Position numbers and translations under genes: made by a program. Shown in pieces: positions 1-9,254 of a DNA stretch of 64,000 nucleotides. The notes below the pieces were generated by a model. It had not been told where the DNA came from. It did not search any database and saw only the letters and a list, made by a program, of their open reading frames with translations. The stretch comes from Actinomycetota bacterium (GTDB lineage: Bacteria > Actinomycetota > Actinomycetes > S36-B12), in assembly GCA_030684515.1 (NCBI GenBank), contig JAUXVJ010000025.1:80554-144553 (forward strand). The letters run 5' to 3'. Positions within the stretch are counted from its first letter, which is position 1. Each line of letters starts with the position of its first letter.

Positions 1-348
1 CAGGTGGCCGCGTCGGGCTACCTCGACAGCGCCATTGGGAACCGGTGGGTGGTCAATGTCGCCGCCAGGCACGTAGCGAGGTCGTGCTGCCTCGCGAACA
101 GCATTGGCCAATGCCTCAAGATCATCGGAAGTCGGCTTCAGCGCATCTGGATCGGGGGTGATGCGCACGATCTCCCAGCCGCGAGGGGCAGTCAGTCGCT
201 CACTGTGCATCTGGCAAAGGTCGTAGCAGTGTGGCTCAGCATACGTGGCCAGTGGTCCAAGGACAGCGGTCGAATCTGCGTAGACATACGTCAATGTAGA
301 GGCCGCAGGGGCCTGACATGAGGGCTTGGAACAGCGACGACGAGCCAC
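1..348 (-). CDS. DUF3499 family protein (3' end cut by window edge)
   Basis: Translation leftward from a GTG at 348 gives 116 residues before the window ends. An in-frame TAG at 358-360 leaves no other plausible start. The N-terminus has a Cys cluster (CSKPSC, residues 6-11) and a second cluster EPHCYDLCQMH near residue 45, suggesting a small zinc-binding fold. The sequence and its place beside a DUF5719 gene, a large GT2 gene and whiB match the actinobacterial DUF3499 family (Rv3258c type). Its function is not established. It lies 51 nt downstream of the DUF5719 gene on the same strand. Confidence 0.85.
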   Translation of the reverse strand, partial: MARRRCSKPSCQAPAASTLTYVYADSTAVLGPLATYAEPHCYDLCQMHSERLTAPRGWEIVRITPDPDALKPTSDDLEALANAVREAARPRYVPGGDIDHPPVPNGAVEVARRGHL

Positions 349-399
349 ACGGGCACGCTAGCGTTCACGGGGAGCAAGTCAGAGCAGGACGCGCCGAAC

Positions 400-1941
400 C
401 TACTTCTGAACAGGCAGCCCGGCGTCCTGAATCGCGGTGGGCACAGCAACCTGAGTGCGCAATGCCTGCCACGGGTAGCCAGTGACCAGATCTCCGAAGC
501 GCGAGTTCTCCAGCACCTGGTGTGCCACCAGGAATGGAGCGGAGTTGACGGGAGTGACCACCGCGGTGAACCAGGACGAATTCTGTTGCAGATTCAACGG
601 AATCCACTTCACCGTCCCGGCCGGGATCGTGACTTCACGCTCCTGCACGGCACTTGAGACGACATCGCGCCCGAGGTAGGGATACAAGGAGATCTTGACC
701 TTTGACTCCCCCTTTGGCGCTGTCAAAGCCAGGCGCACTCGTGTTGCCCCTTGCACGGGCAGCCCACTGACAGCAGCGGTGGTCATCAGGGCCTGAGCGC
801 CAGATGCGTAGGCGGTGTCGTTCTGCTGATTGCGGCTGCCGAAGAACTGACGCATACCCGCAACGATTGGCTGGTCAGATGTGAGTTCCAAAGTGGTCGG
901 CTGGCCTTGGGTCACACTGGACATGTCCATGCTCACCACGCTGTCACTTGGCACAGTGATCTGGTCACGTTCGGCAGGCTGGAAGGTGCCATCGCTGGTC
1001 ATCACGTTGATGGAGACCTGCGCATCCTGATCTCCGGGTGCGGCGATGGCGAGCACTCGCGCACCGCTGCCTGGAAACACGCCGGGCACGTAGACATGCT
1101 TCGCCGGGGCAGCCGCGCGCGGAACCCATTCGGTGCCAATGGACTGCAGGCCAGACATCTGATCATCGTCGACCGAGGCGCCTATGCGCCCGGTGCGAGC
1201 GATGACGTGGATCGCTGACGTGGCAACGCCGGGAGCCAATGCATCAATGCGCACGTACATGCGCTGCAGCGGACTGACCACCAATCCGCGACCACCCGGC
1301 GCATCCACAATGCCACCCGGGCCGTAGATCACCAGATCAACGACAGCCGCGAAGTTGTCCGGATTGACCAACACCACTCGCGTTTGTCGACCAGCAACCG
1401 CGCCGCCGCCGACAAACCAGAAATCCGATCCCGCGGAATCGCAAGGCGTGCTTGCCATGCCGCGGCCAGTACCGCGAGGTGAGCGGCTCCACTGATTGGC
1501 GATCAGGCCCGGCGCCAGCGATCCAGTGCCTACGACGCGGATAGGCGGAAGCTTGCGGCCAGCTGCAGAGATCTCGGTCTGCGCCCCCGGAGCGGTGAGC
1601 CGCGCCTTGGCCGAAACCCGGCCAACCAGGGTCGTCAGGTTCACCAGCCCGGCGCCCTCTTCTTGACCTGCTTGGCCCGGCACCACCGCAGCTGTGACGC
1701 GCGCGCCCGCTTGTGCACCGACGCCAGGTTCAGGACACAGCAGCACCGAGGATTGAATCGGTTCCATGGCAACAGCGAGATCCTCGTCATTATTGATGCC
1801 GAACTGCCCGATCACTCCCAGGCCCAGAATCAAGGCGACACTGATCAGCGCGACGCGAAGGAAGAATCCTGCCTGTGAAGGCTCACTCACGAACTCTTCA
1901 AGCTCCAGGCAAGGACCGCCATCAGGAAGTTCGGTGCTCAT
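400..1941 (-). CDS. DUF5719 family membrane-anchored protein
   Basis: A 513-residue protein with one membrane segment near residues 27-47 and a long extracytoplasmic part rich in beta-strand-like sequence. No catalytic motif is visible. The gene begins inside the 3' end of the large glycosyltransferase gene (20-nt overlap), so the two are almost certainly co-transcribed and translationally coupled. In actinobacteria DUF5719 proteins characteristically follow such a glycosyltransferase; I assign the family on this context and general sequence character. A role in envelope polysaccharide export or attachment is inference only. Confidence 0.75.
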   Translation of the reverse strand: MSTELPDGGPCLELEEFVSEPSQAGFFLRVALISVALILGLGVIGQFGINNDEDLAVAMEPIQSSVLLCPEPGVGAQAGARVTAAVVPGQAGQEEGAGLVNLTTLVGRVSAKARLTAPGAQTEISAAGRKLPPIRVVGTGSLAPGLIANQWSRSPRGTGRGMASTPCDSAGSDFWFVGGGAVAGRQTRVVLVNPDNFAAVVDLVIYGPGGIVDAPGGRGLVVSPLQRMYVRIDALAPGVATSAIHVIARTGRIGASVDDDQMSGLQSIGTEWVPRAAAPAKHVYVPGVFPGSGARVLAIAAPGDQDAQVSINVMTSDGTFQPAERDQITVPSDSVVSMDMSSVTQGQPTTLELTSDQPIVAGMRQFFGSRNQQNDTAYASGAQALMTTAAVSGLPVQGATRVRLALTAPKGESKVKISLYPYLGRDVVSSAVQEREVTIPAGTVKWIPLNLQQNSSWFTAVVTPVNSAPFLVAHQVLENSRFGDLVTGYPWQALRTQVAVPTAIQDAGLPVQK

Positions 1942-4900
1942 GGCTCACCGCCTGCACATCAAAGCCAAAGCCATCCAGATCTGGATCGCTTTCATCAAGA
2001 CGTCGTGTTGGCAGCGCCAGAACGACCAGCACGATCAGCACGATCAGTTGCATCCACATCCACAGGGTGCGCGTCCAGGCATCAAAGCGAACTTCCACCT
2101 GCGTTGCGCCAGCTGGAACAGTGAAGGCCTGCGACCAAGCAAGCGTGCCAGCAGGCGTGACGGCCTCCAGGCCTGTCTCATCGCCGGTCTTGGGATCGAT
2201 GACCACTGCCTTCCACCCACCATTGGCCAAGGCACCTACGACCAACTGCCGGTCAACTCCGGCTGCCTCAAGAGTCTGGGCCAAGTACGGATCGGTGCCA
2301 ACGCCAACAGCAGCCAGCCGAGCAGGTTCCCCGCCGACCACATTCAATTCTGAGGCCTTGCCATCGGTCAGCAACCGTGCCCGTGACGTCACGCCGTCAA
2401 TCCCCCAGAGCACCTCGCCATTGGCGCTGGAAAGTCGTCGCAATCCGGGCTCGCCATCAAGGATGGGGATCAGATCCGCTGACGTGCCTTTGGCGAGCAG
2501 CACGTAGCGGACTCCGTAGCCACTGAGCACTTCGATTTCATTACCACCGCGACCTGAGGCAAGGGCTGCAACTTCAGCATCAATGGGCTCCCACACCTCT
2601 CCGGGTGGCGCCATGTCGGCATCGCCCAGCACCGGACCCGGGCCGTTCAGCATTGTGTAGAGCACTCGGCCAGCCCGATCGGCTCTCAACATCAAGGTGC
2701 GCGGAGCTGCCGGACTCAGCGAGTCAGCGGCGACGAAGGCGGGCACTGCGCTCGGTGATGACTTATGGAGTTCGTCAGCCGCCTTGGGGAACCACAGAAT
2801 CGCGCACGCAAGAGGCGTGAGTACCGCAACAATCGTGACGACCGCTGCTATCGGCTGATTGAAGCTGAAACTGGCCCCGCCGATGTGATCGCGCAATCCG
2901 TCAGCCGCAAGTGCAGCAGCGAGCACTAGGCCCGCACCCCACACCAAGGTTGCCGGCCCGGGCCAGGGCCTGATCGCATCAGTCGCACCGGGAGGCGTCA
3001 CCATCACAATCGTCTGCAGCATCGCGAACGCCAGACCAAGCAGCCCAAGCCCAATGGCCATCACAATTGGCATGAGTCGATCTCGTCGCAACAAGGCCAG
3101 TAATCCAGCCACAACGAGTCCAGCTGTGATCCAGATCGGCGTCATCCCCGGCCCGCCTGGGTGAATCAGCAGCACGGCCGATGGAGACAGGTCCTGATCG
3201 CTCAGATTGTTTTCGCCCGAGGCAGTCAGGAAACGCACAGGCTGCACGAACCACTGCAGGCTCCACGGCGCAAGCAGCACAACTGGAGCAAGAATGGCGA
3301 TGGCCAGGCGCTGCACGAGCGGCTTTGCAGCGACTCGATCCTTACGCCAACTCAGCAGGCCGAATGCGACAGCGAAAATCACAGCAATGAGCCAGAAGAA
3401 CGGCACCGCGCAAATCAGCACAGCAAGCAACAGGGCGGTTCCGGCCGCACGACGCAGGGTTGCGTGACCTGTGCCCAGACGCACGCATGATCGAACGGCA
3501 AAGGGGAAGGCGATGACGGCAATGACGGTGCCTAGACGCCCGGCAGTCATCGCGCCCGTCACGGGCGGTAGCACGGCGTACATCGCTGCAGCCCAGATGC
3601 GAACTGGCTTGCTCCTGATGACATTGCGCAAGCAGAAGTACGCGGCCCAGCCCGCAAAGGCCATTGCCAGCAGCACGACGAGCTGCACTGCAAGCGCGCT
3701 CTTGCCCAGCAGCGCTGCTCCTGAGGCAAAGACCATGAGGAGATATGGCGGAGCTGGCGCGATAGATCCTGGGCCGATGTCATGCCAGCCCTGTGTGTAC
3801 ATCGCCCAAAGGTCTGCCGCGCCATCTGGCGTGGGCAGGAGCGCGCCCCCTTGCAGCACTCCATCGCCCCACCAAAGATCACGCGTGGCGATCATTGAGA
3901 ACAGGGCCAGAGCAAGGACTAGGACCACACTGGGTCGCACGAGCAATCGTCGGGCCAGTCCTGAGCCAGAGACGTCCAGGAAGTCCGAGGCGTCATCGCC
4001 TGGTCCGGTTTCGACAATGCTCGCCGCGCCACCAGATGATGCCCCGCTTGTCGAGGCGATGCCGAGCAGGGCTTCCCAGGCCTGTCGCGCCTGCCAGGCA
4101 AGACTTGGACGCAGTCGGTAGACAACCGAGACCGGCTCGATTGAGGTCTTGTGGATCCGATGGCGCGAATCTGCGAGATGTCTGGGGTGTCGGACGATAT
4201 GCAGCACGGCTTGCACTTCGTCACCAGCAGCCGTGAGGTCTTTGCCAAGGAGAAAGACGAGCGCGCGAACAGCGCTATTGAGCAATAGCCGCAGAGCAAT
4301 GAACGGGCTGGCCCAAGCTCGGCTTTGCGCAAGCAGCACGTGGACAGCTGCCTCGCGATCTGCACGATGATGGTGCTTGGCAAGATCGGCCACTCGGCGA
4401 CCATGAGCTGAGGCCTCACGGTGATGGAGCACCGCATCGGTGACCACGATGACACGCTCACCAGCGCGGTGCACTCGCCAGCAGAAGTCCAAGTCGTCTC
4501 GAAAGAGCGGAAGCTGCGGATCAAATCCGTTGAGCCGCTCCCACACATCTCGACGGATCAACATGCCTGCGGAACTCACCGCGAGAACATCGCGCACTCC
4601 GTCGTGCTGGCCCTGATCGTGCTCGCGCCGCTCCAGGCCCGTGAAGCGACGTCCGGCGCCAGTGACGCTGAACCCAGCCTCCAGCAGCAGTCGCTGGTCA
4701 TGCCAGCCCAGAATTTTTGGACCAAGGACTGCCACATCAGGCTGGTCGTCGGCGGCTTCAAGCAGCGCCGCCAGACAGGAGGTGTCCGGCGCACTGTCAT
4801 CGTGCAGCAGCCAGATCCACGTGATGAGCTCACCCGCGTCCGGCGAGGCCTCCACCCTGACCTGGCCCACATGCTCCAGACCAGCAGCCACCGCCTGCCC

Positions 4901-5275
4901 GAATCCGGCGTTGCGGTCAGCTGTGATGACTCGGTCAAAGCCCAAGGAGGTGCGCAGCATGGCCGGGCTTTGGTCGTTGGAATCGGTGTCAACGCCCACG
5001 AAGGCATTTGGCTGACGGATCTGATTGGCCAAAGTGGTCAGGACTGCCGGCAGCCAGGTGTCACCGTCGTGGCTGACCAGAACTGCGGTGACGTGGTGGT
5101 GGCGCCTTTGTCTGGCGGGACCTTGATCTTCATCAGTCTCGCTGAACCACTCAGACCAGGCCAAATCCTCGATTGCGGTTTGCTCGCTTGCCGCACCTGC
5201 ATCGGTGGATTCGAATTCAGCGGGAGCTATCTCGACAGTCGCTTGGAGCTCTCGCTCTTCAAATTCGGACTGCAC
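1922..5275 (-). CDS. Large family-2 glycosyltransferase with multi-pass membrane C-terminal half
   Basis: The 1117-residue product has a GT2 domain at about residues 60-310 (LLHDDSAPD near 156-164 as the DxD-type nucleotide-sugar site; FRDDLDFCWRVHRAG near 258-272, typical of rhamnosyl/galactofuranosyl-transferase-like GT2). About ten hydrophobic segments follow between residues 455 and 860, then a soluble, probably external region and a last membrane segment near 1075-1095. It starts with GTG at 5275, 9 nt after the whiB stop, and overlaps the DUF5719 gene by 20 nt. It likely adds a sugar to a lipid-linked envelope glycan. Donor and acceptor are not readable from sequence. Confidence 0.85.
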   Translation of the reverse strand: MQSEFEERELQATVEIAPAEFESTDAGAASEQTAIEDLAWSEWFSETDEDQGPARQRRHHHVTAVLVSHDGDTWLPAVLTTLANQIRQPNAFVGVDTDSNDQSPAMLRTSLGFDRVITADRNAGFGQAVAAGLEHVGQVRVEASPDAGELITWIWLLHDDSAPDTSCLAALLEAADDQPDVAVLGPKILGWHDQRLLLEAGFSVTGAGRRFTGLERREHDQGQHDGVRDVLAVSSAGMLIRRDVWERLNGFDPQLPLFRDDLDFCWRVHRAGERVIVVTDAVLHHREASAHGRRVADLAKHHHRADREAAVHVLLAQSRAWASPFIALRLLLNSAVRALVFLLGKDLTAAGDEVQAVLHIVRHPRHLADSRHRIHKTSIEPVSVVYRLRPSLAWQARQAWEALLGIASTSGASSGGAASIVETGPGDDASDFLDVSGSGLARRLLVRPSVVLVLALALFSMIATRDLWWGDGVLQGGALLPTPDGAADLWAMYTQGWHDIGPGSIAPAPPYLLMVFASGAALLGKSALAVQLVVLLAMAFAGWAAYFCLRNVIRSKPVRIWAAAMYAVLPPVTGAMTAGRLGTVIAVIAFPFAVRSCVRLGTGHATLRRAAGTALLLAVLICAVPFFWLIAVIFAVAFGLLSWRKDRVAAKPLVQRLAIAILAPVVLLAPWSLQWFVQPVRFLTASGENNLSDQDLSPSAVLLIHPGGPGMTPIWITAGLVVAGLLALLRRDRLMPIVMAIGLGLLGLAFAMLQTIVMVTPPGATDAIRPWPGPATLVWGAGLVLAAALAADGLRDHIGGASFSFNQPIAAVVTIVAVLTPLACAILWFPKAADELHKSSPSAVPAFVAADSLSPAAPRTLMLRADRAGRVLYTMLNGPGPVLGDADMAPPGEVWEPIDAEVAALASGRGGNEIEVLSGYGVRYVLLAKGTSADLIPILDGEPGLRRLSSANGEVLWGIDGVTSRARLLTDGKASELNVVGGEPARLAAVGVGTDPYLAQTLEAAGVDRQLVVGALANGGWKAVVIDPKTGDETGLEAVTPAGTLAWSQAFTVPAGATQVEVRFDAWTRTLWMWMQLIVLIVLVVLALPTRRLDESDPDLDGFGFDVQAVSHEHRTS

Positions 5276-5284
5276 CCGATCACT

Positions 5285-5557
5285 CTAGATGGCACGCTTC
5301 TTCAGGCGGCGGCGCTCCCGCTCGGACAGACCGCCCCAAATGCCGAATCGCTCATCCTGCTCCAGGGCGAATTCCAGACACTCGACTCGTACCTCGCACG
5401 ACAGGCAGACACGCTTTGCTTCACGTGTGCTTCCGCCTTTTTCAGGGAAGAATGCTTCAGGATCAGTCTGGGCACAGAGCGCCTGTTCCTGCCAACCGAG
5501 CTCTTCGACCTCGGACAGCGGAAGCAGTATCACCCCGGCTGAAATGCTGTCGGTCAC
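5285..5557 (-). CDS. whiB2: WhiB-family iron-sulfur transcriptional regulator (WhiB2/WhmD type)
   Basis: With the GTG at 5557 as start the protein has 90 residues. A strong Shine-Dalgarno (GAGGAGG) ends 8 nt before that GTG, which decides the start although the frame stays open upstream to 5776. The four cluster-binding cysteines are C28, C51, C54 and C60 (C-x22-CxxC-x5-C), followed by GIWGG at 72-76 and a basic tail (RERRRLKKRAI). WhiB proteins bind a 4Fe-4S cluster and partner with the primary sigma factor; WhiB2-type members control septation and division. The gene is divergent from fbiA and has a near-consensus promoter at 5610-5638. Confidence 0.93.
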   Translation of the reverse strand: MTDSISAGVILLPLSEVEELGWQEQALCAQTDPEAFFPEKGGSTREAKRVCLSCEVRVECLEFALEQDERFGIWGGLSERERRRLKKRAI

Positions 5558-5760
5558 GAATCGGACCTCCTCGACCCTTACTGGAACATTGCAATTGCCT
5601 TGAAGGCGTATTACACCGGTGTCATTTGCTCGCGTCAACCTGAAGACCGACATATCAGACATGGTTTTCCCAGAATTAACACGACACGCCGAAGAACGCC
5701 CCAAATGTCCTCTAACGAGGGGACGCAGCCAAGTCGGGGTGGACTTGGCAGGATGCACCC
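5558..5760. other. whiB/fbiA divergent intergenic region
   Basis: This 203-bp gap holds the whiB promoter. It also contains a 7-bp inverted repeat with a 4-nt loop at 5707-5724 (one G-T wobble if read as RNA) and overlapping short palindromes at 5588-5598. The fbiA start at 5761 has an AGGA 7 nt upstream, but no convincing -10/-35 pair was found for it. Confidence 0.5.
5610..5638 (-). promoter_or_regulatory. whiB promoter, -35 and -10 boxes
   Basis: On the minus strand TTGACG (5633-5638) and TGTAAT (5610-5615) are separated by exactly 17 nt, each one mismatch from the sigma-70-type consensus. A start site near 5603 would give a leader of about 46 nt before the whiB GTG at 5557. It is the only promoter in the window with both boxes this close to consensus. 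Confidence 0.7.
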
Positions 5761-6768
5761 ATGACCCCTGCCCCATCGCGCATCACTGTCCTGTCCGGAG
5801 GCATCGGCGGGGCTCGGTTTCTTGTTGGTCTGCTCGACCATCTGCGTGAAGTCAATCCTGATGGCCAAGGCGGCAGCCTGACCACGGTGACGGTCATTGG
5901 CAATACCGGCGACGACATCTGGGTCCATGGAGTGCGGGTCTGCCCTGACCTGGACACCGTGATGTACACCCTTGGTGGTGGCATCAGTGCTGAACGCGGG
6001 TGGGGTCGCGAGGACGAGCACTTCACGGTCAAGGACGAGTTGGCCGCGTATGGGGTGGAACCGACGTGGTTCGGCTTGGGTGATCGAGATCTCGCGACAC
6101 ATCTGATTCGCACCCAGTCGCTGCAATCGGGTTTCACGCTTTCCGAGGTCACCGCTGCGCTGTGCGATCGCTGGCAACCCGGAGTCATCTTGCTGCCGAT
6201 GAGTGATGACCGTGCCGAAACCCATGTGGTCGTCAACGACCCGGATCAAGGTCGCGTGGCCATCCACTTCCAAGAGTGGTGGATCCGGCATCGCGCGCAG
6301 CTCACCGCTGAGGCCTTCGTGATGATCGGCATCGATGACGCAAAGCCAGCGCCCGGCGTGATCGATGCCATCCTTGACACCGATCTGGTGATTGTGCCGC
6401 CGAGCAATCCCGTGGTCTCGGTCGGAGCGATACTTCAAGTACGCGGCATTGCTGACGCGATTCGCGGGACCCAGGCCGCAGTTGTGGGCGTCTCCCCCAT
6501 CATCGGCGGGGCGCCGGTTCGAGGCATGGCTGATGCATGCTTGGAGGCCATTGGCGTGGCGACATCGGCGGCGGGCGTGGGCCTGCACTACGGGGCGCGC
6601 AGCGCGGGTGGCTATCTGGACGCTTGGCTGATTGCTGAAGAAGATGCTGGCAGTGCAGCCGAGATCACTGCGAGCGGCATTCGGGTGGAGTCGGCACCTC
6701 TGCTGATGTCTGACCCGGCAGCCAGCGCCGCGCTGGCCGCAGCCACTCTTGCATTGGCTGGTCGCTAG
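5761..6768 (+). CDS. fbiA: FbiA, phosphoenolpyruvyl/2-phospholactate transferase of F420 biosynthesis
   Basis: A 335-residue CofD/FbiA-family protein. It joins the phosphoenolpyruvate (or 2-phospholactate) moiety from the GDP-activated intermediate to the deazaflavin Fo, giving dehydro-F420-0 or F420-0. The N-terminus ITVLSGGIGGARFLVGL is the nucleotide-binding glycine-rich loop, and the GNTGDD motif near residue 47 is characteristic. The length is normal for the family. The start at 5761 has an AGGA 7 nt upstream. fbiB follows after 2 nt, forming a two-gene F420 operon, divergent from whiB as in mycobacteria. Confidence 0.95.
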   Translation: MTPAPSRITVLSGGIGGARFLVGLLDHLREVNPDGQGGSLTTVTVIGNTGDDIWVHGVRVCPDLDTVMYTLGGGISAERGWGREDEHFTVKDELAAYGVEPTWFGLGDRDLATHLIRTQSLQSGFTLSEVTAALCDRWQPGVILLPMSDDRAETHVVVNDPDQGRVAIHFQEWWIRHRAQLTAEAFVMIGIDDAKPAPGVIDAILDTDLVIVPPSNPVVSVGAILQVRGIADAIRGTQAAVVGVSPIIGGAPVRGMADACLEAIGVATSAAGVGLHYGARSAGGYLDAWLIAEEDAGSAAEITASGIRVESAPLLMSDPAASAALAAATLALAGR

Positions 6769-6770
6769 CC

Positions 6771-8126
6771 ATGGCCAGCATCAGCCTGCTGCCAGTTGCC
6801 GGGCTCCCAGATATCCGACCAGGCGATGACATCGCCGCCATGCTCGTGCCTGCCCTCCGCTCCCTGTATTGGCCCGATGGCTCCACCGGCCTTGAGTCCG
6901 GCGACATCGTGGTCATTACCAGCAAGATCGTGGCCAAGGCCGAGGGTCGACTCCTGCCAGCCCAGTCGCGCGATCAGGCCATTGCCGACGAGACCGTGCG
7001 CTTGGTGGCGACAAGGCAGCATCGCGGCGGAACAACGCAGATCGTTCAGACCCAACACGGTCTGGTGCTGGCAGCAGCCGGCGTCGATGCAAGCAATGTC
7101 GATGCAGAGCACATCGTGCTGCTGCCCGCGCAGCCCGATGAATCCGCTGCGTCACTGATGCACGGGTTGAATATCGGATTGAGCCGTCAACTGGGCGTGA
7201 TCATCACCGACACGATGGGTCGGCCTTGGCGCATGGGCGTCACGGATGTCGCGATCGGTGCAGCTGGCATCACAGTTCTTGATGATCACACCGGGCGAGT
7301 CGACAAGTTCGGTCGAACACTCGAGATGACTGTCATTGCCATTGCTGATGAAATTGCGGCCGCTGCTGATCTCGTGAAGGGCAAGCTCAATGACTGCCCA
7401 GTAGCCGTTGTGCGCGGACTGGGCGCATACGTGTCCAGCGACTCCCCTGCTACTGCGCGTGATCTGATTCGTCCTTTGGGCGAGGACATGTTCACTATGG
7501 GGACTGCCGAAGCCATTGCCGAAGGCCACCGCACAGCAGCGGCCAATCGCAGAACCATTCGTCAGTTCACCAATGCTGTGGTGCCAGACTCTGCTCTGAT
7601 CGCTGCAGTAGACGCCGCCATCACTGCGCCCGCCCCGCATCACACGACGCCTTGGCAGTTCTTGATCCTTCGCGATGAGCCGATCCGCGAATACCTGTTG
7701 CAGGAGATGACGAATCGATGGGTTCAGGATCTGCGAGCAACCGAAGGCATCGATGAATCTGCAGTCGCCGCCCGGGTTGCGCGTGGCGACATCCTGCGCA
7801 ATGCCCCGGTGCTCGTACTCGGATTCCTTGACCTCGCTGATGCCGCACATCTGTATCCAGATGCAGCACGCAACGCTGCAGAGCGAGATCTCTTCATGGT
7901 CGCCGGCGGCGCAGCAATGCAGAACCTGATGGTGTCGCTCGCAGCAAATGGACTCGGCTCAGCATGGATCTCTTCGACCATCTTCTGCGCAGACGTCGTG
8001 CAGCAAGTACTGCACCTTCCCGGTTCATATCAACCACTTGGCGCGCTTGCAGTCGGCTACCCGGCAGCAGATCCCATCAGTCGCGCCAAGCGCATTGCGA
8101 CTGATCACATCATCAATTTCAACTAG
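6771..8126 (+). CDS. fbiB: FbiB, bifunctional F420:gamma-glutamyl ligase / nitroreductase-fold reductase
   Basis: The 451-residue product is the fused actinobacterial form. Residues 1 to about 240 are the CofE-like gamma-glutamyl ligase (VVITSKIVAKAEGR, IITDTMGRPWR). Residues about 250-451 are an FMN-binding nitroreductase-fold domain (NRRTIRQFTNA, APHHTTPWQF) that in mycobacteria reduces dehydro-F420-0 before glutamylation. The archaeal enzyme has only the first domain. Its ATG lies 2 nt after the fbiA stop. Its TAG shares the CTAG at 8123-8126 with the stop of the convergent nucleotidyltransferase gene. Confidence 0.95.
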   Translation: MASISLLPVAGLPDIRPGDDIAAMLVPALRSLYWPDGSTGLESGDIVVITSKIVAKAEGRLLPAQSRDQAIADETVRLVATRQHRGGTTQIVQTQHGLVLAAAGVDASNVDAEHIVLLPAQPDESAASLMHGLNIGLSRQLGVIITDTMGRPWRMGVTDVAIGAAGITVLDDHTGRVDKFGRTLEMTVIAIADEIAAAADLVKGKLNDCPVAVVRGLGAYVSSDSPATARDLIRPLGEDMFTMGTAEAIAEGHRTAAANRRTIRQFTNAVVPDSALIAAVDAAITAPAPHHTTPWQFLILRDEPIREYLLQEMTNRWVQDLRATEGIDESAVAARVARGDILRNAPVLVLGFLDLADAAHLYPDAARNAAERDLFMVAGGAAMQNLMVSLAANGLGSAWISSTIFCADVVQQVLHLPGSYQPLGALAVGYPAADPISRAKRIATDHIINFN

Positions 8127-9199
8127 CCGTCGCTTGAGAAGCGGATGGCTCTGTCTCCGATGACCGCATCCGGCCAGATGCGCACTCCGGTCTGAAGTTC
8201 ATTTCCGGCACCAATAACTGCGCCATCACCGACCACCACACCATCAAGGTGTGAGCCTTCGCCAACGACCGCACCGACGCCAATGATGCTGTTCATCACC
8301 CGCGCACCCGCGAGGATGCGCGCATCATCAAACACCGCTGACCCATTGACCACCGCACCTGCAGCGACTGAGGCATTGCGGCCGATCACTGAGCCACCGT
8401 GCACATTGGCCGAGGCAGCTATCACTGCTCCCTGCATGGCAAGCAGGTCGCCATGCACAGGCACGGCCGGCGATGGAGCCAGTCCGAGCACAAGATCACG
8501 CGAGCCCTGAACGAAGGCCAATGGAGTACCCAGATCCAGCCAGTAGCCCCCGTCGACCACGCCGGAGACCATGGCGCCGGTCGCCAGCAGTTCGGGAAAG
8601 GTCTCACGTTCGACCGATACCACTTGGCCTGCCGGGATGCGATCGATGACATCGCGTCGGAAGACATAGCAGCCCGCATTGATGTTGTTGGTGACGATGC
8701 CTTCCAGACTGCTCGGCTTCTCCAGGAATGCGGTGACGCGACCCTGGCCATCAGTTGGCACCAGGCCATAGGCGCGCGGATCCTCAACCGGTGTCAGATA
8801 CATGGTGACGTCGCTCTTGGTCTGTTCGTGGTGCGCGACCAGCGCCCTGATGTCGAGTCCGGAGAGCACGTCGCCGTTGAAGATGAGCACTGAATCGCTT
8901 GGGCCGCTGGTCAAATGGGAAGCAGCGAATCGAATGGCTCCACCAGTGCCCAGCGGCTCTGGTTCAGTGGCTATCACGATCTCAACACCAAGATCGCTCT
9001 CCTGGATGAACTCGCGAAACACTTCGGCCTTGTAGCTCGTGCCCAGGACAATGCGCGTGACTCCGGCATCACGAGCGCGAGCGATTTGATGCACCGTGAA
9101 CGGCACACCTGCAACAGGCAGCATCGGCTTGGGGGTGTTGATCGTGAGCGGCCGAAGGCGAGTGCCCTGCCCTCCGACAAGGAGCACTGCTTCAGTCAT
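8123..9199 (-). CDS. Mannose-1-phosphate guanylyltransferase-like sugar nucleotidyltransferase
   Basis: The ATG at 9199 gives 358 residues starting MTEAVLLVGGQGTRLRPLT, the pyrophosphorylase signature. The frame is open 13 codons further upstream, but that extension is unlike family members. FNGDVLSG near residue 100 supplies the metal-binding Asp. The C-terminal third is a left-handed beta-helix built of hexapeptide repeats (for example SVIGRNASVAAGAVV). The location beside fbiA-fbiB corresponds to the mycobacterial GDP-mannose pyrophosphorylase (Rv3264c). GDP-mannose would feed cell-envelope mannosylation. A glucose-1-phosphate uridylyl/thymidylyl specificity cannot be excluded from sequence alone. 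Confidence 0.82.
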   Translation of the reverse strand: MTEAVLLVGGQGTRLRPLTINTPKPMLPVAGVPFTVHQIARARDAGVTRIVLGTSYKAEVFREFIQESDLGVEIVIATEPEPLGTGGAIRFAASHLTSGPSDSVLIFNGDVLSGLDIRALVAHHEQTKSDVTMYLTPVEDPRAYGLVPTDGQGRVTAFLEKPSSLEGIVTNNINAGCYVFRRDVIDRIPAGQVVSVERETFPELLATGAMVSGVVDGGYWLDLGTPLAFVQGSRDLVLGLAPSPAVPVHGDLLAMQGAVIAASANVHGGSVIGRNASVAAGAVVNGSAVFDDARILAGARVMNSIIGVGAVVGEGSHLDGVVVGDGAVIGAGNELQTGVRIWPDAVIGDRAIRFSSDG

Positions 9200-9242
9200 T
9201 CGGCAACTGTGCCACATCGACAAGTGACAGGGGCGCAAGCAT

Positions 9243-9248
9243 TAGGTT
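9243..9248 (+). promoter_or_regulatory. -10 box (TAGGTT) of the TIGR03089 gene, leaderless type
   Basis: TAGGTT ends 6 nt before the ATG at 9255, and there is no Shine-Dalgarno. That spacing would place the transcription start on or next to the start codon. Confidence 0.5.
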
Positions 9249-9254
9249 CGCTGC

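Noticed and set aside
5707..5724. Intrinsic terminator or riboswitch upstream of fbiA
   Set aside because: The stem is only 7 bp with one wobble, has no T-tract, and lies between divergent genes where no transcript needs to end.
5558..5776. N-terminal extension of WhiB up to 5776
   Set aside because: The extension spans the near-consensus whiB promoter and lies outside the WhiB homology. The GTG at 5557 has a strong Shine-Dalgarno and gives normal length.
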